A DNA stretch of 64,000 nucleotides from Patiria pectinifera (GCA_029964075.1 CM057136.1:7626001-7690000), one strand, 5' to 3'. Shown: positions 10,616 through 24,062, counted from the first letter of the stretch. Translations and numbers: made by a program. Notes: generated by a model not told the origin, from the letters alone.

Positions 10616-10821
10616 AAGCGCACAGTGCACTTGGGTGTTATTTCGTGAAAACGAAAATCACTCGATTCTGTAAAATACGCACGCGTGTGGCGCACTCAAG
10701 TCCAATCGGGTGTTACTTCGTGGTGTCGTGTTGAAGAAATGACCGACAAGTTTTGGATTTCATAACCAAATGTTTGCAATATTTCGCTACTTTTTAATTG
10801 CAGATAGGATCGGACTTTATT

Positions 10822-13800
10822 ATGCCTGCTGGAGACAAGGATTTGGAGGCTGCTGCCTCCACGAACAAGGCTTTCACGGTAAGACATTTAACCAGTTGTG
10901 GGTAAAGGCAAGGGGGGGGGGGTGTTGGAACCAAATTTCTGCAAATTTCGCTTAGAAATTACAGGATAACTACACATCATGGCTAGAGCTACTGACTTTC
11001 CTGGTTTGCTGGTTATTATAACCAGGTATCATTAAAGTGAATAAAAATAGTCCCACGATTTCGATTTTCTCAAAACAACTTTTCCTCGCACCGTGATACG
11101 TTATGTGGCTCACAATTCGCAGGTATACCAGTATTAATTGAGCCGTACATATTGGGCTATGTTCATAACAACTTCGGAGAAAATTTCTACCCCAACATTA
11201 CATGGTCCAAGTTGAACGTGAATCGTACGGGCGGAAACCATCAATTACATTTACACCAGCGTCACAGTTGCTGTTGGTGTCAATTCGCTATATCCAAAAA
11301 TATCTGGTGGGTGGGGTGTGTGGTTTGCGTCAGATTGGGGACCTTGACTGCAGAAAAAAAATGCAAAACAAAAGTCATTCCAATTTACCAGCCCCTAAGC
11401 TGACAAAATTCTCCAAACTTTTCAAGAGGGAAAGACAAGGTCCTCATTTTTTTTGCACCAGCCAAGTTTGAGGTCTCAATTCAATATTAAAGGAGACCTT
11501 TCTTCAATAATTTGCACCAGTGATGCTAAGGGACTTTAGTTTGAATCTTAAGACTAGACCGGCTTTACATGTACGACTTTTGGAAAAGACTGACCATTCA
11601 GTAGTATGGTGGCATGATTAGGAAAAGAATGTGTAGAAATCGAGACTGGGTACCAGATGTTCCTTGATTGATGCAGTACTAAATGGGTGTATAACTAGTT
11701 GTTTCAGGTGCCAGTCTATTTTTTTGTATTGCATGTTTTCAATACCTGGGGCTCTCGTACATGAGTCCATGGGCGTCGCTAGGATTTTTTTCCAGGGTGG
11801 GGGAAAAGCACATTTTCCCCAAAAATTCCTGAACTTTTTCAGCATATTCTCAATTATCATTTTTCTGAGCGTGGGCAGGGGAACATTTGCTCTCTTCCCC
11901 CTCCCCTCCCTCTCCCCCTCCACCAAGTTAAAAGCAATATGGCTTCGCATTTCTTTTTCCTTTTTTTTTTCTTGGGGGGTGGGGCGCCCCCCTTGAAACC
12001 CCCCCCCCTTGCGACGCCCATGTGGTTTGTGTCAATAATCCATCAGATTAATGTTGACTTAATTCCGCTGACTCATTCCAGATTGTCAGACCGTATCGCC
12101 ATCAAGGGGAAATAACAATTTTTTCCTGTTAAAGCCAGTTCTCGCTAACTGAATGTGAAATGGTCGTCAATGGTTAAGGCGCATGAAAAGCGAAAAACTG
12201 AAGAACATGGGTATTGAGTCTAGCCCCATCTCATCTGACTCGAATTTCCTAATTTTGTTTGTTTTTAATCCAAATGTCTTTGCTTGATAATTGGCTTGAT
12301 TGATAGTTGTGCTATAGACCTTTATTCGTAGCAGTCATCGTAGAGGGCAATGCGTTTGTTTTGCTGGGATATACATAAGTGAACCTTTTATGCATTCATT
12401 GTAACTGAATTAAAATATCAAAAGATGCCATCTAACAGCCGCTATACGCATAAGGTCAATAATTATGATTTTGTTTTACATTTTTCCTAATTTCATTTTC
12501 AAATATGATTTTTCCCCCAGCTTGACGGTGGTGCCATCGTCAAGGCTGAGGACATTCCAATCCAGTCGTCAACTATGGGTGGAAAGCCATCAGAGGTCGA
12601 CGAGACAGAGAGAGGCAACTGGAGCAGTAAAGTGGACTTCATGCTGTCTTGCATCGGCTTCGCTGTTGGGCTGGGCAACGTGTGGAGATTCCCCTATCTC
12701 TGCTATATCAATGGAGGAGGTAAATATAAACATTTTTTTTTTATTGCATCTTGATCAATCCATAAAAACCTGACTTGTCAGAATTCGATAATGTTCAGCA
12801 TCATTGAACTTTGCATTAATTTTGGTAGTTCGTTAAAGTAGTGTTCGTTATAGTGGTGTTCGTTGTAGCAACGTTCTACTGTAAATTATTTCAAACCATC
12901 TAGTGGATGTAGGCCAAACATAAGAGAAGTGACGTAATTTGGCGAACTGCTGATGAACGGCAGTTGAAAACGCCTTCTATTAAAATACTCCCACTTCAGG
13001 AAAAACCTACTGGACCTGGACTGTTGACTGCTAAATATTTTTTTTAAAATATGAAATACATTTTTTGGGAGGTTTGTGTTCCGCATTCTTTTTTACTCGC
13101 CCTGTAGTAATAGCTTACTGCATTTTTTTCATCTGAAGGTTTGGAACTCTCATACACAGTATTGAGAGTCCCAAATTTTCGGACTATAGGAAAGACCACA
13201 ACATTTGATAGACACCTGTTTTGGGGTCCTTGAATCAAGTGCAAATCTAGACAGGGGAGTGTTAATCGTAACATGCATCAAATGTGTCACTTCGAATCAG
13301 GGCTGGATGTTTGTAACTTTTCATGTGTCAGATCTCCCGGATATGTCCAGTACGATTTTAATTATCAAATATCACATCAAGGTAGGGCAGGTCTTGGTAT
13401 GGGGTGGATCCGGGAGGGGGATTTGGAGAAAACACGGAAACAGGATTTGGAGAATGTTTGGCACTCGTCCCAAAAAAATGATCAGAAAGGGGATGTCCCT
13501 GATAATACAGTTGACATTAGATGAGGTAAAAAGTAATTTAAAACGGCAATGAAACAATGGATGAATAGTTGGAGGCTTCCTTCACCTTGTTCCGTGAAAA
13601 CAAATTGAAACAGTTGTCTTGCTAGTTTATGGGCCGATATTCCATGGAGACTGTAGTATGAGAGGGGTCCACCCGATGTACCCAGTCCGTATATGTTCAC
13701 TAGTTCCTATGTTCCTCAGTCCCTATATGTTCCCCGGTCCCTATGTTCCCCAGTCCCTATGTTCCCCAGTCCCGTACATTCACCAGTCCCTATATGTTAC

Positions 13801-16800
13801 CCCAGTCAATATGTTCCCCAGTGTTCTACTAGGGTTAGGGTTAGTGGATATATGAATAGGGTCACTGTGGGGAACATAGGGCGGAAAGATTTCCATATAC
13901 GAAGTTCACTCAACACTCTGTGTACAAACCCTATGAGAGTGGACTGAAAAATTCTAAGTGTTTTCTAAGAAAATGCTTGTATTTTCTCACTGCTCAAATT
14001 GACTTTGATGACATGAAATTGCTATCTGGGGGCAATTGTTAGTCAATACAGAGGAAAATTAGTGAACTTCGCATATGGTAATCTTGCCGAATGGGAAGCC
14101 GATTTAATTATAAGTCGCGAGTTTATAAGTCGCCAGTCTATAAGTTAATCCTAAAGAACAGATAAACACAAATTTCGAATTCGACTTTGTTTTCTCGATT
14201 TCGGTGACTCGTGATCAGAGTGTCAGAGGTTCAAATCCAGCTGCTGGTGCTGGCCATTTTGGTATGTCCTTGGGCAAGCTGGGGAGTAACCTGCGATGGA
14301 CTTGCATCCCATCCAGGGAGAATAGAAATAGGCTCTTTTGTTTCATGCCAAGAAAACCGGAGATAATTACGCCGGCCTGATGGGCCATATGGCTTGTGAC
14401 AGACTCCCTACATACATGTATATAATTTAATCCGTCCTTTGTTAGTCCTTCCACTTCATCCTCTGTGATCTTCACCTACACTGGTGCGCCCCCATCCAAT
14501 TAATCCCTTTTGTGTTTCTCTTTCCAACCCTGCATGCCTGTGAGTCCCTGCATGTTTGTTCTTTCATTTTGCCTCTGAAGAAGAACTTGTTAAGTTTCAA
14601 CGTCACTCCGCATTTATTTTTTTATTAGATTTACTTATATAATTATGTAACTTGTTGATATGCGATGTAACCGGTTGATATTAACCATCTTAATCTTTGC
14701 ATCTTGTTTAGGTGCGTTCCTGGTGCCATATGTGATCATGTTGATGATAGCAGGCCTACCAATGTTCGTCATGGAGTTAGGCTTTGGTCAGTTCGCTAGC
14801 AAAGGATGTATCACAATCTGGACAATCTCGCCAGTCTTCAAAGGTAAAAAAAAAAATTAAAATGTTCCATTTATCCATCTCAACTACATCTCTTGAATTG
14901 TGTGCAAGTTTCTTTAGTCTATCAGAAATAAACATTTTTGTTTCATTCTCTGCCTAGGTTTGGGCTATGCTATGTGCATCATCACAGCCCTTGTGGCCAT
15001 CTACTACAATGTCGTCATCTGCTACACTCTGTTCTTCTTGTTTGCATCGTTCACCTCAGTCCTACCCTGGAGTGATTGCAACAGAGAATGGAATACGGCA
15101 AACTGTGTGGTCAGCAAAGCCAACGGAACAACGGTGTACCTCAATACATCCACCCGACCGTCCCTGGAATTCTGGGAGTAAGATATTTATCTTCAAAGAT
15201 TTTTTAATTTGTGATTTGTTTTACAGACTGAAGCGATTTTGGAAATGAAATGGAGACTATGCCCCTTTTATAACTTTGAATTTCAGTCCACGATATTGTG
15301 GGGTAGTCTATGTGATAGACCATGGCGAAATATTACATTTGAGCAGATTCGCTTATTAATTATGCAAGACAGCCGCATCTTGACCTCTACATTTTTGACC
15401 AATCAGCGGGTGCTTTCTATATCGGGTCGTCGGTCATTCACCGTGGTCGCGTCATAGACGTTGATAAAAGAATACCCTAGACACAGCAACAAAGTCTGTC
15501 GCGTGCTCTGTATAATATTACGCGATACGCGCCCGGCTGTTGTTGTATTACAAAACACTGCATTCGAATTGACCAATCACAGTGGCGTGGCTAAATCTCA
15601 AAGTATGAAGGCGTGGCCACTACTTATCATAACTCACAATTTCTAATTGTTAAGAATGTGATATCTATAAGGACCAGTGTTAAATAATGGAGACGTTTGT
15701 GCTTTATTTATATAATTAATAATGCGAAAATTCTTTTGATCATTGTCTCTTTAATAGCCGCTATGTCTTGGATCGTAGTGACGGTATGGAGGATATGGGG
15801 CCCATCAGATGGCAGATAGCATTGTGTTTGCTACTGGCTTGGACCGTCGTGTTCCTGTGTATTGTGCGTGGAGTAAAGTCGTCAGGAAAGGTCAGTTTTT
15901 TCATCGTGAATTTGTCTGAATGTCTAAGATTTACCACATATTCTTCAACAGTAGTGCTTGCTTGGTAGTTACGCAAAGTCCTCTCGAATTATTGATTTAT
16001 TCCTTTTTTAAAAACTTGTTCTTGCAGGTTGTGTATTTCACGGCCACCTTTCCTTACGTCGTTCTTCTGATTTTACTGATCCGTGGAGCAACTCTGCCGG
16101 GATCTCTCGATGGAGTCATCTTCTACATTAAGCCAGAGTTTCACAAACTCCTGAACGCTAAAGTATGCCCCGAAATCATATTAATTGATAGATTCCTCAG
16201 CCAATTACATCATTGATTGTCCACCTGTTTGTGAATCCATCTGCCTCTGACTGGCTTGTGTCGGTTGTTTTTGTGTCTGACAGGTCTGGAAGGATGCTGC
16301 TGTACAGATCTTCTATTCCCTTGGCCCAGCCTGGGGAGGTCTTCACACACTTGCTAGCTACAACAAATTTGACAACAACTTCGTACGGTTCGTGCTTTCA
16401 AATAACACCTCTCAGCCATTAGTATTTCCGAATTCACTTTGGGGTCGTTCTTGTCGGAATCTGATCAAATCGTGGAGTTTTCAGTTCCGTTTTGTAAAAA
16501 TGACATTCATGAGCTTCTTTCTGATTCTTCTTATTTTTCAGTGATGGCATCATAATCGCATTCACTAACTGTGGTACCAGTATCTTCGCTGGTTTTGCTA
16601 TCTTCTCTGTGATTGGTTTCATGGCTCATGATTCTGGTTTGCCCATTGAAACGGTCGCTGACTCCGGTAAGTAAAGTTTCTTTCTTCTGATCATATCACC
16701 TCCTTTTCAATACTCAGTCCACACAAAGCAGTCGTTTAGTTGGACAAGGAATTTGCAGAAATGCAGACATTAATTTTGAAACTCCACAAACGTAGAATAT

Positions 16801-19800
16801 CCCTAACCAAATCGGGTATTTTTGAGGTACCCTTCTAAATGCAACAATATCCAACCCAACTCAAATGAGAACCATGCTAAATGCAACAAACTGCAACAGT
16901 GGATCCTGTTGCATTGTGCAGTGAACCCAGTGCACACCAACCTTCGCACCAAGCAGTTACCTTAAAAAGGATGCTTAAGGCTATAAACTGCAACAGTGGA
17001 ACTCTTGTATCTCCTTGGCACAATGAGCAGTTACCAAGCTGCTAAATGGAACAAGATGCAACAAAGCACGGGGACTTCATTTTGCTGCTAATTGCAACAG
17101 TATGCAACAACTTGTTACCTTTGTTGCTTTCTGTTGCATTAAGCAGGGTTAGGAATATCACATAGCACATCACAAATAAAATAACAGAATGGTATCTTGA
17201 ACTTTAGCATTTACAGTGCGGACTACAGTCAGTTCAGAAATGTTTCAATTTTCGTCATGTTTATTGATAATCTCCCACAGGTCCCGGCCTTGCTTTCGTC
17301 GCTTACCCAGAAGCCCTGGCTAGGATGCCCGTCGCTCCTCTTTGGTCCATTCTCTTCTTCTTCATGCTCTTCACTCTGGGCTTGGATAGCCAGGTGAGTG
17401 AAATACAAAAAGTATCTTCTATATACAGCCTATTGGGATAAGAACGGTAAGTGCTGTGTCTAGAATAGGGAGAGGGTTAATTCACGGATCCTACCCACAA
17501 GGATTAACGACTCTGCAAAACTCCTGGTTAGACACCTGATAACGGCCCGTACAGGTGGGAATACCACGAATACTTGTCAACAAAGACCCCTGCGCGCGGC
17601 GGCTTTCAGATTTGCAGGGCTCTGCGCCCGATCTGGTGTCGAAGTCTGTCAAGCCAGCTAATTATATTTTTGAATATTCACGATCCTACGTTTTCGTCCT
17701 TTATTATTGAATTCTGATAAGTGATAACTACATAACCAAGTTAACGCCGAGCACAATATCTTTTGCTTTAAATTGTACTATGAAATGTCGCTTTTGTTTC
17801 ATCGGTTTGGGACCATATCTTTCAAAAGTTTTCAATGAATGCCTAATTAAAAACGAAATTTGGGTAAACGGTGTTCTCCTCGAAATTTGACGTTTATTTC
17901 CCGGGTAAATACTTCATCTATGTCGATATATATCCTGAAGTATTTATTTTTACAATTTTTGGAACAATTACATATCACGATATTATACATATTACAATAT
18001 CATACATAAGGAGAAGTTTTGCTTACAGTTTTATGAATATTTCCGTTGTAGATGTCATGCAAAAAACCCGACATAATGGCACACCTGGAAGATTCGCGAT
18101 TACAAGCCAACGGGTATTAATGCCCGTTATCACGCGTCTAACCAATTAAGGAAGGTCCCCTCAGTGCATTTTGTACTCTAGAGCTCAGAACAGTCGTTTG
18201 TCCTTGTGTGTATAGGATCCATGGTTAATTCACATTCGAAGTTTCACAGCCAGATTTAGGCTGGGGGATATGCCCGTCAGTGTTTCAAATAATAGTTGCT
18301 TGATAAGCTGTCTGTGTGGTTTCTGTTCCAGTTTGTGATGACTGAGACGTTGATTACAGCAGTGTCTGATGAGCTGAGGTATTATTTCAAGAACATCAAC
18401 AAATGGAAGACATTGATCACATTCATAGTCTGCTGCACGTTCTTCTTGCTTGGGTTGCCCATGACAACCAGGGTAAATATGACCTCATACATTCAATCTA
18501 TTTTATTTTTCTGGTACCTGCCGCATGCTGTTTTTAAGATGTGTCTGGCGCCCTCAGTGACGAGTTAAAAAGAAAGTGACTCACTCGGCTGAATGGCTAG
18601 CTTCGAAGCACTTAGCATTCCATGGACAGGTGTAAAATGGTTTCTTTTAGTAAAATAATGCATAACTTTTGATGGCATGGATCAATTTCAGTGATTATTT
18701 TTTCAAACGAGTGGAAGAACATGCTCGCAAAAATGCCTTGTTCTCTTGAAGGTCATTGACTTTACAAGCAAAATGTTCACATATTGAATAGTTTTGGAGA
18801 GTGTAGCAAAGCAAGAAGTAATGCTTTATCGGTGTATCAAATTTAATTGACTTTAAGGGGGAAATTATTAATCCAGGTCAATTTCTTTTTGACTCGCCCC
18901 GTATGTGCATGGAGCTGATAGAATTGATCTGCTCTTGATCGAATGCTGTGTTTGTTTTGATCCAGGGAGGTATCTACCTGTTGACTTTGATGGATAATTA
19001 CTCGGCAGGGTTCTCACTTCTGCTGATCGCTCTGCTCGAGTGTGTGGTCATCTCCCTTGTTTATGGTAAGATTTTCTGTGATTGGTGGAAGAATATAACC
19101 AAGAAGTTGTTGATTCTTTACCCCTTAATTCCTCCGCGCAGGCAGGGTACGTACTATAAATGGTGTAGTCTCACGCTTTTGATTAATTTTATAATTAGTC
19201 CATTTTGGGGTCAATTTTGTTTTTATATTTCACAAGTCCCTCATTCAGACATAACCAAATAACGTGGTAGTAGCACCTTTAACCAGAGTTGAACTATTGA
19301 GGCTGAAAATCCTAGCCAAACCCCAGCCCCTCTGTCAAGAACCACGTGCTTGAGTAATAAAATCCTTGTAGTGAGTCTAGCCAGCCGAACCGCAGGGCAT
19401 GGATATTCAATCATCCTGTCCACAAGACTAGTCAGCATGCTCAAGAGACGGCTGTTTGCAGTCTTCTGACTACTGTTGAACCTAAATTTGATAGAGAGCA
19501 AATAGTCGAGTTTAATTTGGACCCCTATTTTTACGTGTACTACAAAGTACAAACTGTAGTATACGGTCACGGAACCGTGCGTGGAAAATGCCACACTAAC
19601 GCCGATGGTTAAGAGCGCTTTATCTTTGAAATGTTCATCCATCAGTCACAAGTATTATTATTGATCAATCTATACGGTATCTTTATTAATATTGCTTTGT
19701 TGTTGTTGATACTTTGTATTGTAGGAATCAACAAGTTTAGCAAGGATATGGCAGTGATGGTCCCAGGCGGACTGGGTCTGTACTGGAAAGTTTGCCTTGT

Positions 19801-21054
19801 GGCGTTGGCTCCACTTGTACTGGCTGTAAGTAAATCAATCAAGTAAACAATTAATTAATCAACCTGTCGTGGAAAAATGTTGCAGGCGTAATATTACTTC
19901 ACATCTGAACATTCCACGTTTGTTTCTTCTGTCCTGTAGGCCATCTTTGTCTTCTTTGCTGTGACTTACAGCAATCTCACCTACAGTAGCTACACCTATC
20001 CTCCATTCGCCGAAGCCTTGGGTTGGTTGATGGTGCTTGCTGCAGTGGTGGCTATCCCAATCTATGCAACCTTCTTCCTGATAGTGCGAGCTGAGGGAGA
20101 CACCCTGATGGAGGTAGGTCCATAGTCTGTCACAAATACGTCAGAAAAGGTTAAACTTTTACTCCTCTCAGTTGGAACATGTTTGAACGAATTAAGTCAG
20201 TTCATTGAAGAATATAGCAGCCCAGTTCCTTCCTTCCAGCACAGCCACTTTGTTCCCGGAGGAATTTTGCAGGACAAATTTTTTTGTTGTGCCGTTGCGC
20301 TAGAATCGCATTGATTTAAACTCATTATTAAAGCAACAACAAAGTCTCGATGCTCACTTTCTGAACTCTCTCGTTTGCCTCCTGGCAAGACTATTTACAA
20401 CAGTCAACAATTTGTATACATTGTATAACATTTTACCCGCCCTGGCGTGTGGCCAAACCCCTTCCGTTTAACTGAACAAAAGAAACCGACTTATGTATAG
20501 AGTGGGGCTTCCTTTATTGATTTCTTAAAATTAAATGACAGCATGCCAGAAGGAATAATTTCATTTGGAGTTTAGTATCATTACTGTCTTTAACCAAGAC
20601 TAGTAAGCTTTTAACAATAATTTGGTCGGTTACTTTTTGGATAGCTGCCAATGGTCTTCTTTACTTAAAACAGTATTTATAGACTATTTCCGGAGCGCCC
20701 ACAAAAAGAACTAGGTCTGTGAACAAACTATGTCGGCGGCTCATAGACGAAAGAAAAGAAAAAGGCTTCCTAAAGTGTCCCTTTTAAATACTATACTCTA
20801 ACAAGTTTCAGTGATTCGACAAATTAATGCAATATCTATTTCTTTCTCTGTTTTTGTAGCGTTTGCGTTTCTCCTTCAAACCAAGTCCCGAGTGGGGTCC
20901 GGCTTCAAACTCTGATCGTCTGAAGGCGGGTTACCCGCTACTGCCAGGTACCAGTGAGGACCTGAGTGTCAAATTTGAGAGTTCTCCGCCCACCTACACC
21001 AGTATCTATCCGGGACCATTGGAGGCTGGAGGGGTTGTGCTCCAAGCTAAGTAA
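10822..21054 (+). CDS. SLC6A9-like: SLC6 sodium- and chloride-dependent transporter, glycine transporter (GlyT1-like)
   Basis: Plasma-membrane symporter predicted to move glycine with Na+ and Cl-. Fourteen coding exons join in frame to 642 residues: 10822-10878, 12521-12719, 14712-14843, 14958-15177, 15758-15890, 16028-16162, 16284-16387, 16542-16666, 17281-17393, 18332-18472, 18966-19065, 19725-19825, 19940-20113, 20860-21054. All introns are GT-AG. RGNW at 50-53 precedes TM1, whose [11 protein letters not shown] (69-79) is the SLC6 sodium-site signature. IYYNVVICY (144-152) holds the TM3 tyrosine. Cys170 and Cys179 match the conserved extracellular-loop-2 disulfide, with glycosylation sites at 185 and 192. 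TM6 reads [10 protein letters not shown]; Gly306 corresponds to the GlyT1 glycine where GlyT2 has serine. [16 protein letters not shown] and [13 protein letters not shown] are also glycine-transporter-like. Cytosolic tail PSPEWGPA matches the family. The SLC6 call is firm; the substrate is inferred. Confidence 0.93.
11340..11757 (+). mobile_element. 500-bp interspersed repeat, copy 2
   Basis: In SLC6 intron 1. Matches the copy at 42822-43310 in the same orientation: TTGATTGATGCAGTACT, GTTTCAGGTGCCAGTCTATTT and GCATGTTTTCAATACCT appear in the same order. Diverged, no coding capacity. Confidence 0.65.
11768..12022. mobile_element. hAT-like MITE, CATGGGCGTCGC ends
   Basis: Starts CATGGGCGTCGCTAGGATTT and ends GCGACGCCCATG, the same terminal type as 49939-50219. 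The interior has G-run and C-run sequence. No matching target duplication is visible, so one flank may have changed. Confidence 0.7.
13141..13187. repeat. Solo hairpin end of the 500-bp repeat family
   Basis: The hairpin GGAACTCTCATACACAGTATTGAGAGTCC followed by AAATTTTCGGACTA also forms one end of the copies near 43265-43310, 43513-43560 and 45059. Here it stands alone in an SLC6 intron. Confidence 0.55.
13705..13832. repeat. Minisatellite, 16-18-bp unit (CCCTATGTTCCCCAGT)
   Basis: About seven imperfect copies of CCCTATGTTCCCCAGT lie in tandem in SLC6 intron 2. Apparent frames across it are repeat artefacts. Confidence 0.75.
13883..14098. mobile_element. 210-bp TIR element, copy 1
   Basis: Starts GGAAAGATTTCCATATAC and ends in the imperfect complement GCATATGGTAATCTTGCC (about 28-bp terminal repeats). 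Almost identical to 21695-21898 and diverged from 42392-42598. Non-coding; a MITE in SLC6 intron 2. Confidence 0.8.
14200..14420. mobile_element. SINE (3' part), 'gcatcccatccaggg' type
   Basis: Contains a B-box-like AGGTTCAAATCC, then CCTTGGGCAAGC and TGGACTTGCATCCCATCCAG, a block order seen in tRNA-derived SINEs of aquatic animals. A related copy lies at 51357-51760. The minus-strand 86-codon frame here is not a gene. Confidence 0.6.
18555..18901. mobile_element. TIR element with GAGTCAAAAAGAAAGTGAC ends, copy 1
   Basis: Left end CAGTGACGAGTTAAAAAGAA and right end TTTCTTTTTGACTCGCCCCG are inverted repeats. Interior blocks ATGGCATGGATCAATTTCAG and AGAACATGCTCG recur near 50650-50705. Lies in SLC6 intron 10. 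Confidence 0.65.
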
Positions 21055-21314
21055 TTCCGAGAAGAGAACAAATATTGAATGGAAGTTCAGTTTCCGTTAA
21101 CAATTATGCGGTAAAGATAAAATAGGGATGACTAAACATTTTATAAATGTTTGCGATTCTCTTCTTTCCAATTGACTGGGTTTTAAACGGTGTAAATATT
21201 AACAACCTTTTCTGAAATTCTTCATCTGCAACTCTCCAGGAATGGTGTCATAACATGACTGAATTATTGTGTTGAGAATCCCGCCGATATTAGTACCGCA
21301 GATAGGTGATGGGA

Positions 21315-21600
21315 TTTGCCCTTGATGATGCAAGTATGGAATTCGGCACATAGTCGGAGTATGTCATGAGAAAGATATTTGGCTATAGGCAGTACTGGCT
21401 ATAGGGCCATCGCCGATTTGTCCTTTGAAAAAAAAAGTATAGATAGAATAACGAGCAATGGCAGTCAATTTAAAAATTGCTTGTTATTCTACTTATATTT
21501 TTTTCAAAGGACAAATCTGTAGTGGCCCCATAGCCAAATATCTTTCGTAAGACATACTCTGACTGCGTGCCAAATGCCATGCTTGTATCATCAAAGGCCC
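21315..21600. repeat. Long hairpin-forming palindrome in the SLC6 3' UTR
   Basis: Sequence from CCTTGATGATGCAAG on the left pairs with its diverged complement ending CTTGTATCATCAAAGG on the right. The inner arms around TTTGTCCTTTGAAAAAA and TTTTTTCAAAGGACAAA are nearly perfect, with a short central loop near 21460-21475. If the SLC6 transcript ends at the signal at 22700, this fold is transcribed. Confidence 0.75.
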
Positions 21601-21694
21601 ACAATTCCCACAAATATTTTTGCTATCTGCCCCACTTTATAAACCACGTGACACCCCCTCCCTGAGCTTAGGAGCTTGTTCTAGTATAAATCTT

Positions 21695-21898
21695 TGAAAG
21701 ATTTCCATATACGAAGTTCACTCAACACTCTGTGTACAAACCCTATGAGAGTGGACTGAAAAATTCTAAGTGTTTTCTAAGAAAATGCTTGTATTTTCTC
21801 ACTGCTCAAATTGACTTTGATGACATGAAATTGCTATCTGGGGGCTTGTTAGTCAATACAGAGGAAAATTAGTGAACTTCGCATATGGTAATCTTGCC
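21695..21898. mobile_element. 210-bp TIR element, copy 2
   Basis: Nearly identical to 13883-14098, including both ends. Flanks TAAATCTT (left) and AAAATCTT (right) match at seven of eight bases, compatible with an 8-bp target duplication. Lies in the predicted SLC6 3' UTR. Confidence 0.8.
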
Positions 21899-22699
21899 AA
21901 AATCTTCCTAACTCAAGTACACCAGGGAGATGTGACTGCGTTTGAATAGCATATTATAATATTTGTATTTTTCACTGAGTGAGACCATTTTATTCAAGAT
22001 CTAACTATATTTATACAGATTGTTTAGTGACATCTTACATTTTATGCTGCGGTTTAAATCTATACTGTTTCTGTCAACTTTATTCTTAGTGTGTATCTTG
22101 ATTTCTTCTGTTTTTATTTGAGAGTTTAGACTAAAGAGTGACGGTTTATAAATATCTTTGACAACATTATTCCTGATTTTTAATTGGTGTGATTCGTGTA
22201 TATAAGTATTGTGTTGTGATTTATTGTAGATGTTAGAAAATGTTGGTGCGTTTTAAATCAATAATTTTTTGGTGGCCATCTTGACCTATATATTCTGTAC
22301 CATAGCTAAATAACGTATTATTTTGGGTGGGTCGACATTATATACAAGCATTGTATTTTGAGATGACGAGATAATTACGTCCATCGTGCAAAATTCATTT
22401 GATTTCAAAATCATCTGCGAAGTTATGGTTTGTTCTATAAGCAATTGTAACTTTTTGATACAATTGTTTTCGCAGATAATATTTGTTGAACATTGCAAAC
22501 ACAACATTAATGGAAAATAATGTTATAGCATAACCTTCATTTGTTTACATTACCAACATTTAAATAATTGTGTTTGTTCATTCACTTGTGAACCTGGTCC
22601 CACTCGATATTTTGCGTGACATGTTTGACAATTTTCTTGTGATGTTATTTTTGTTTGGTTAACTGTTTATAGCATTACTATTTTACTAGCTAGTTTTGT

Positions 22700-22705
22700 A
22701 ATAAA
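22700..22705 (+). terminator. Candidate poly(A) signal of the SLC6 gene
   Basis: AATAAA lies about 1.65 kb past the stop at 21054, in AT-rich sequence followed by GTTGCGTTC. It is the best candidate seen, but the 3' end is not proven. Confidence 0.4.
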
Positions 22706-24062
22706 TCGGATTTTAAATTCCATGCTGAACTGTTGCGTTCACCTTCCTTACAGTTACGTTCCTCATGCTCTACAACATAATTCTTTTTTTCCCCTCTATT
22801 CATACATTTCAATTTGCATGCTTTATTTCATCCAAGAACCCCCCCCCCTTTTTTTTGACGTTAGCAACCCTCTGAAAAGGGGTTGTTTTGCATTGGCATA
22901 AATAGATACGCTTTGGGAGCAGACTGGCTCCCAGTCCGTACTTTATCGATACTGATGATAGGCGGGAACCAGCCTATCGCGCGAGAACGGAATTATTAAG
23001 GGGCAGCCAGTAATTAATTGGCTCAAAAACAAATTTGAACGTTAAAAATTGGATATTCGGTCCACCACCGAGTTAACTTGAAATGTCTTGTGCTATTCGT
23101 CAACGGCCAGCTTACGGTAGCTACGATCACGACCATGGAACGGCCATTTTTTGGGAGCCGTTTTAGGGAAAGAAATTAGGTATGGATAGAAAATTTTAAA
23201 AACGGATCAACAGAACACTAAAATACAATTTGGGCGCTGGATTGAATTGAATAGTTGTAAGAGTCTGCGAGTGATCATATCATAATTAAACTGACTGCCA
23301 TGTTTATTGGATATCTAAATTTCCTCAAAGATGCCACGGTGCATCATGCAGTTTTACGATTGGCAGGTCTCAAAGGCCAAGAAAGCACCCCCCCCCCCCT
23401 TTTAAAAACCCAAAACATCCTGGAAGCCATCTTGGATATCTCAATTTCACCTTAGGATCCCGAGGTGGCATCATCCAGATCGGTCAAAAGCATATCTTGC
23501 AGGCTAAGAAAACACCAAGAAACCGGGCGTGAACGGTTAAAGGGGTTATGTTAAAATCGGTATTTGGCAAATAATCAGGATTCGATTTGCTATCAATTTT
23601 AATATGAAGTATATTTGCGCCCAATAGTTTGTCATTTCATGTTCTATTATTTACAATTATATTCATATACAGTGTAAGCCTATGTATAATTTGATCAGTG
23701 GAATAAACTACTGCAATAACCGTGTAGAGTTACCCACACACTTGGAACCATAGAAAACATGCTTATTTTCTTTGTGTTGTTTGATATTGGTATCGGGCAA
23801 GCTCGTGATACTCCTATTTTATATTCTGCTAATTGAATAGGTATATATTCCCAATTTATATTCTTCAAAATTATTTGGATAAAATAAGGAATTAAAGAAT
23901 AAAAACAAAGATAACGTTGTTGGTCCCACGTTTTATTCGTTGTGCGATTTTACTAGTGTTTTTTTTTAATTGTCTTTATAATTAATAGATATCACTGCTG
24001 TTCAGCTCAAACCTGATGTTTCTTTATTTAACGGAAATAACTAGAGTAGTATTACGCTCTAA

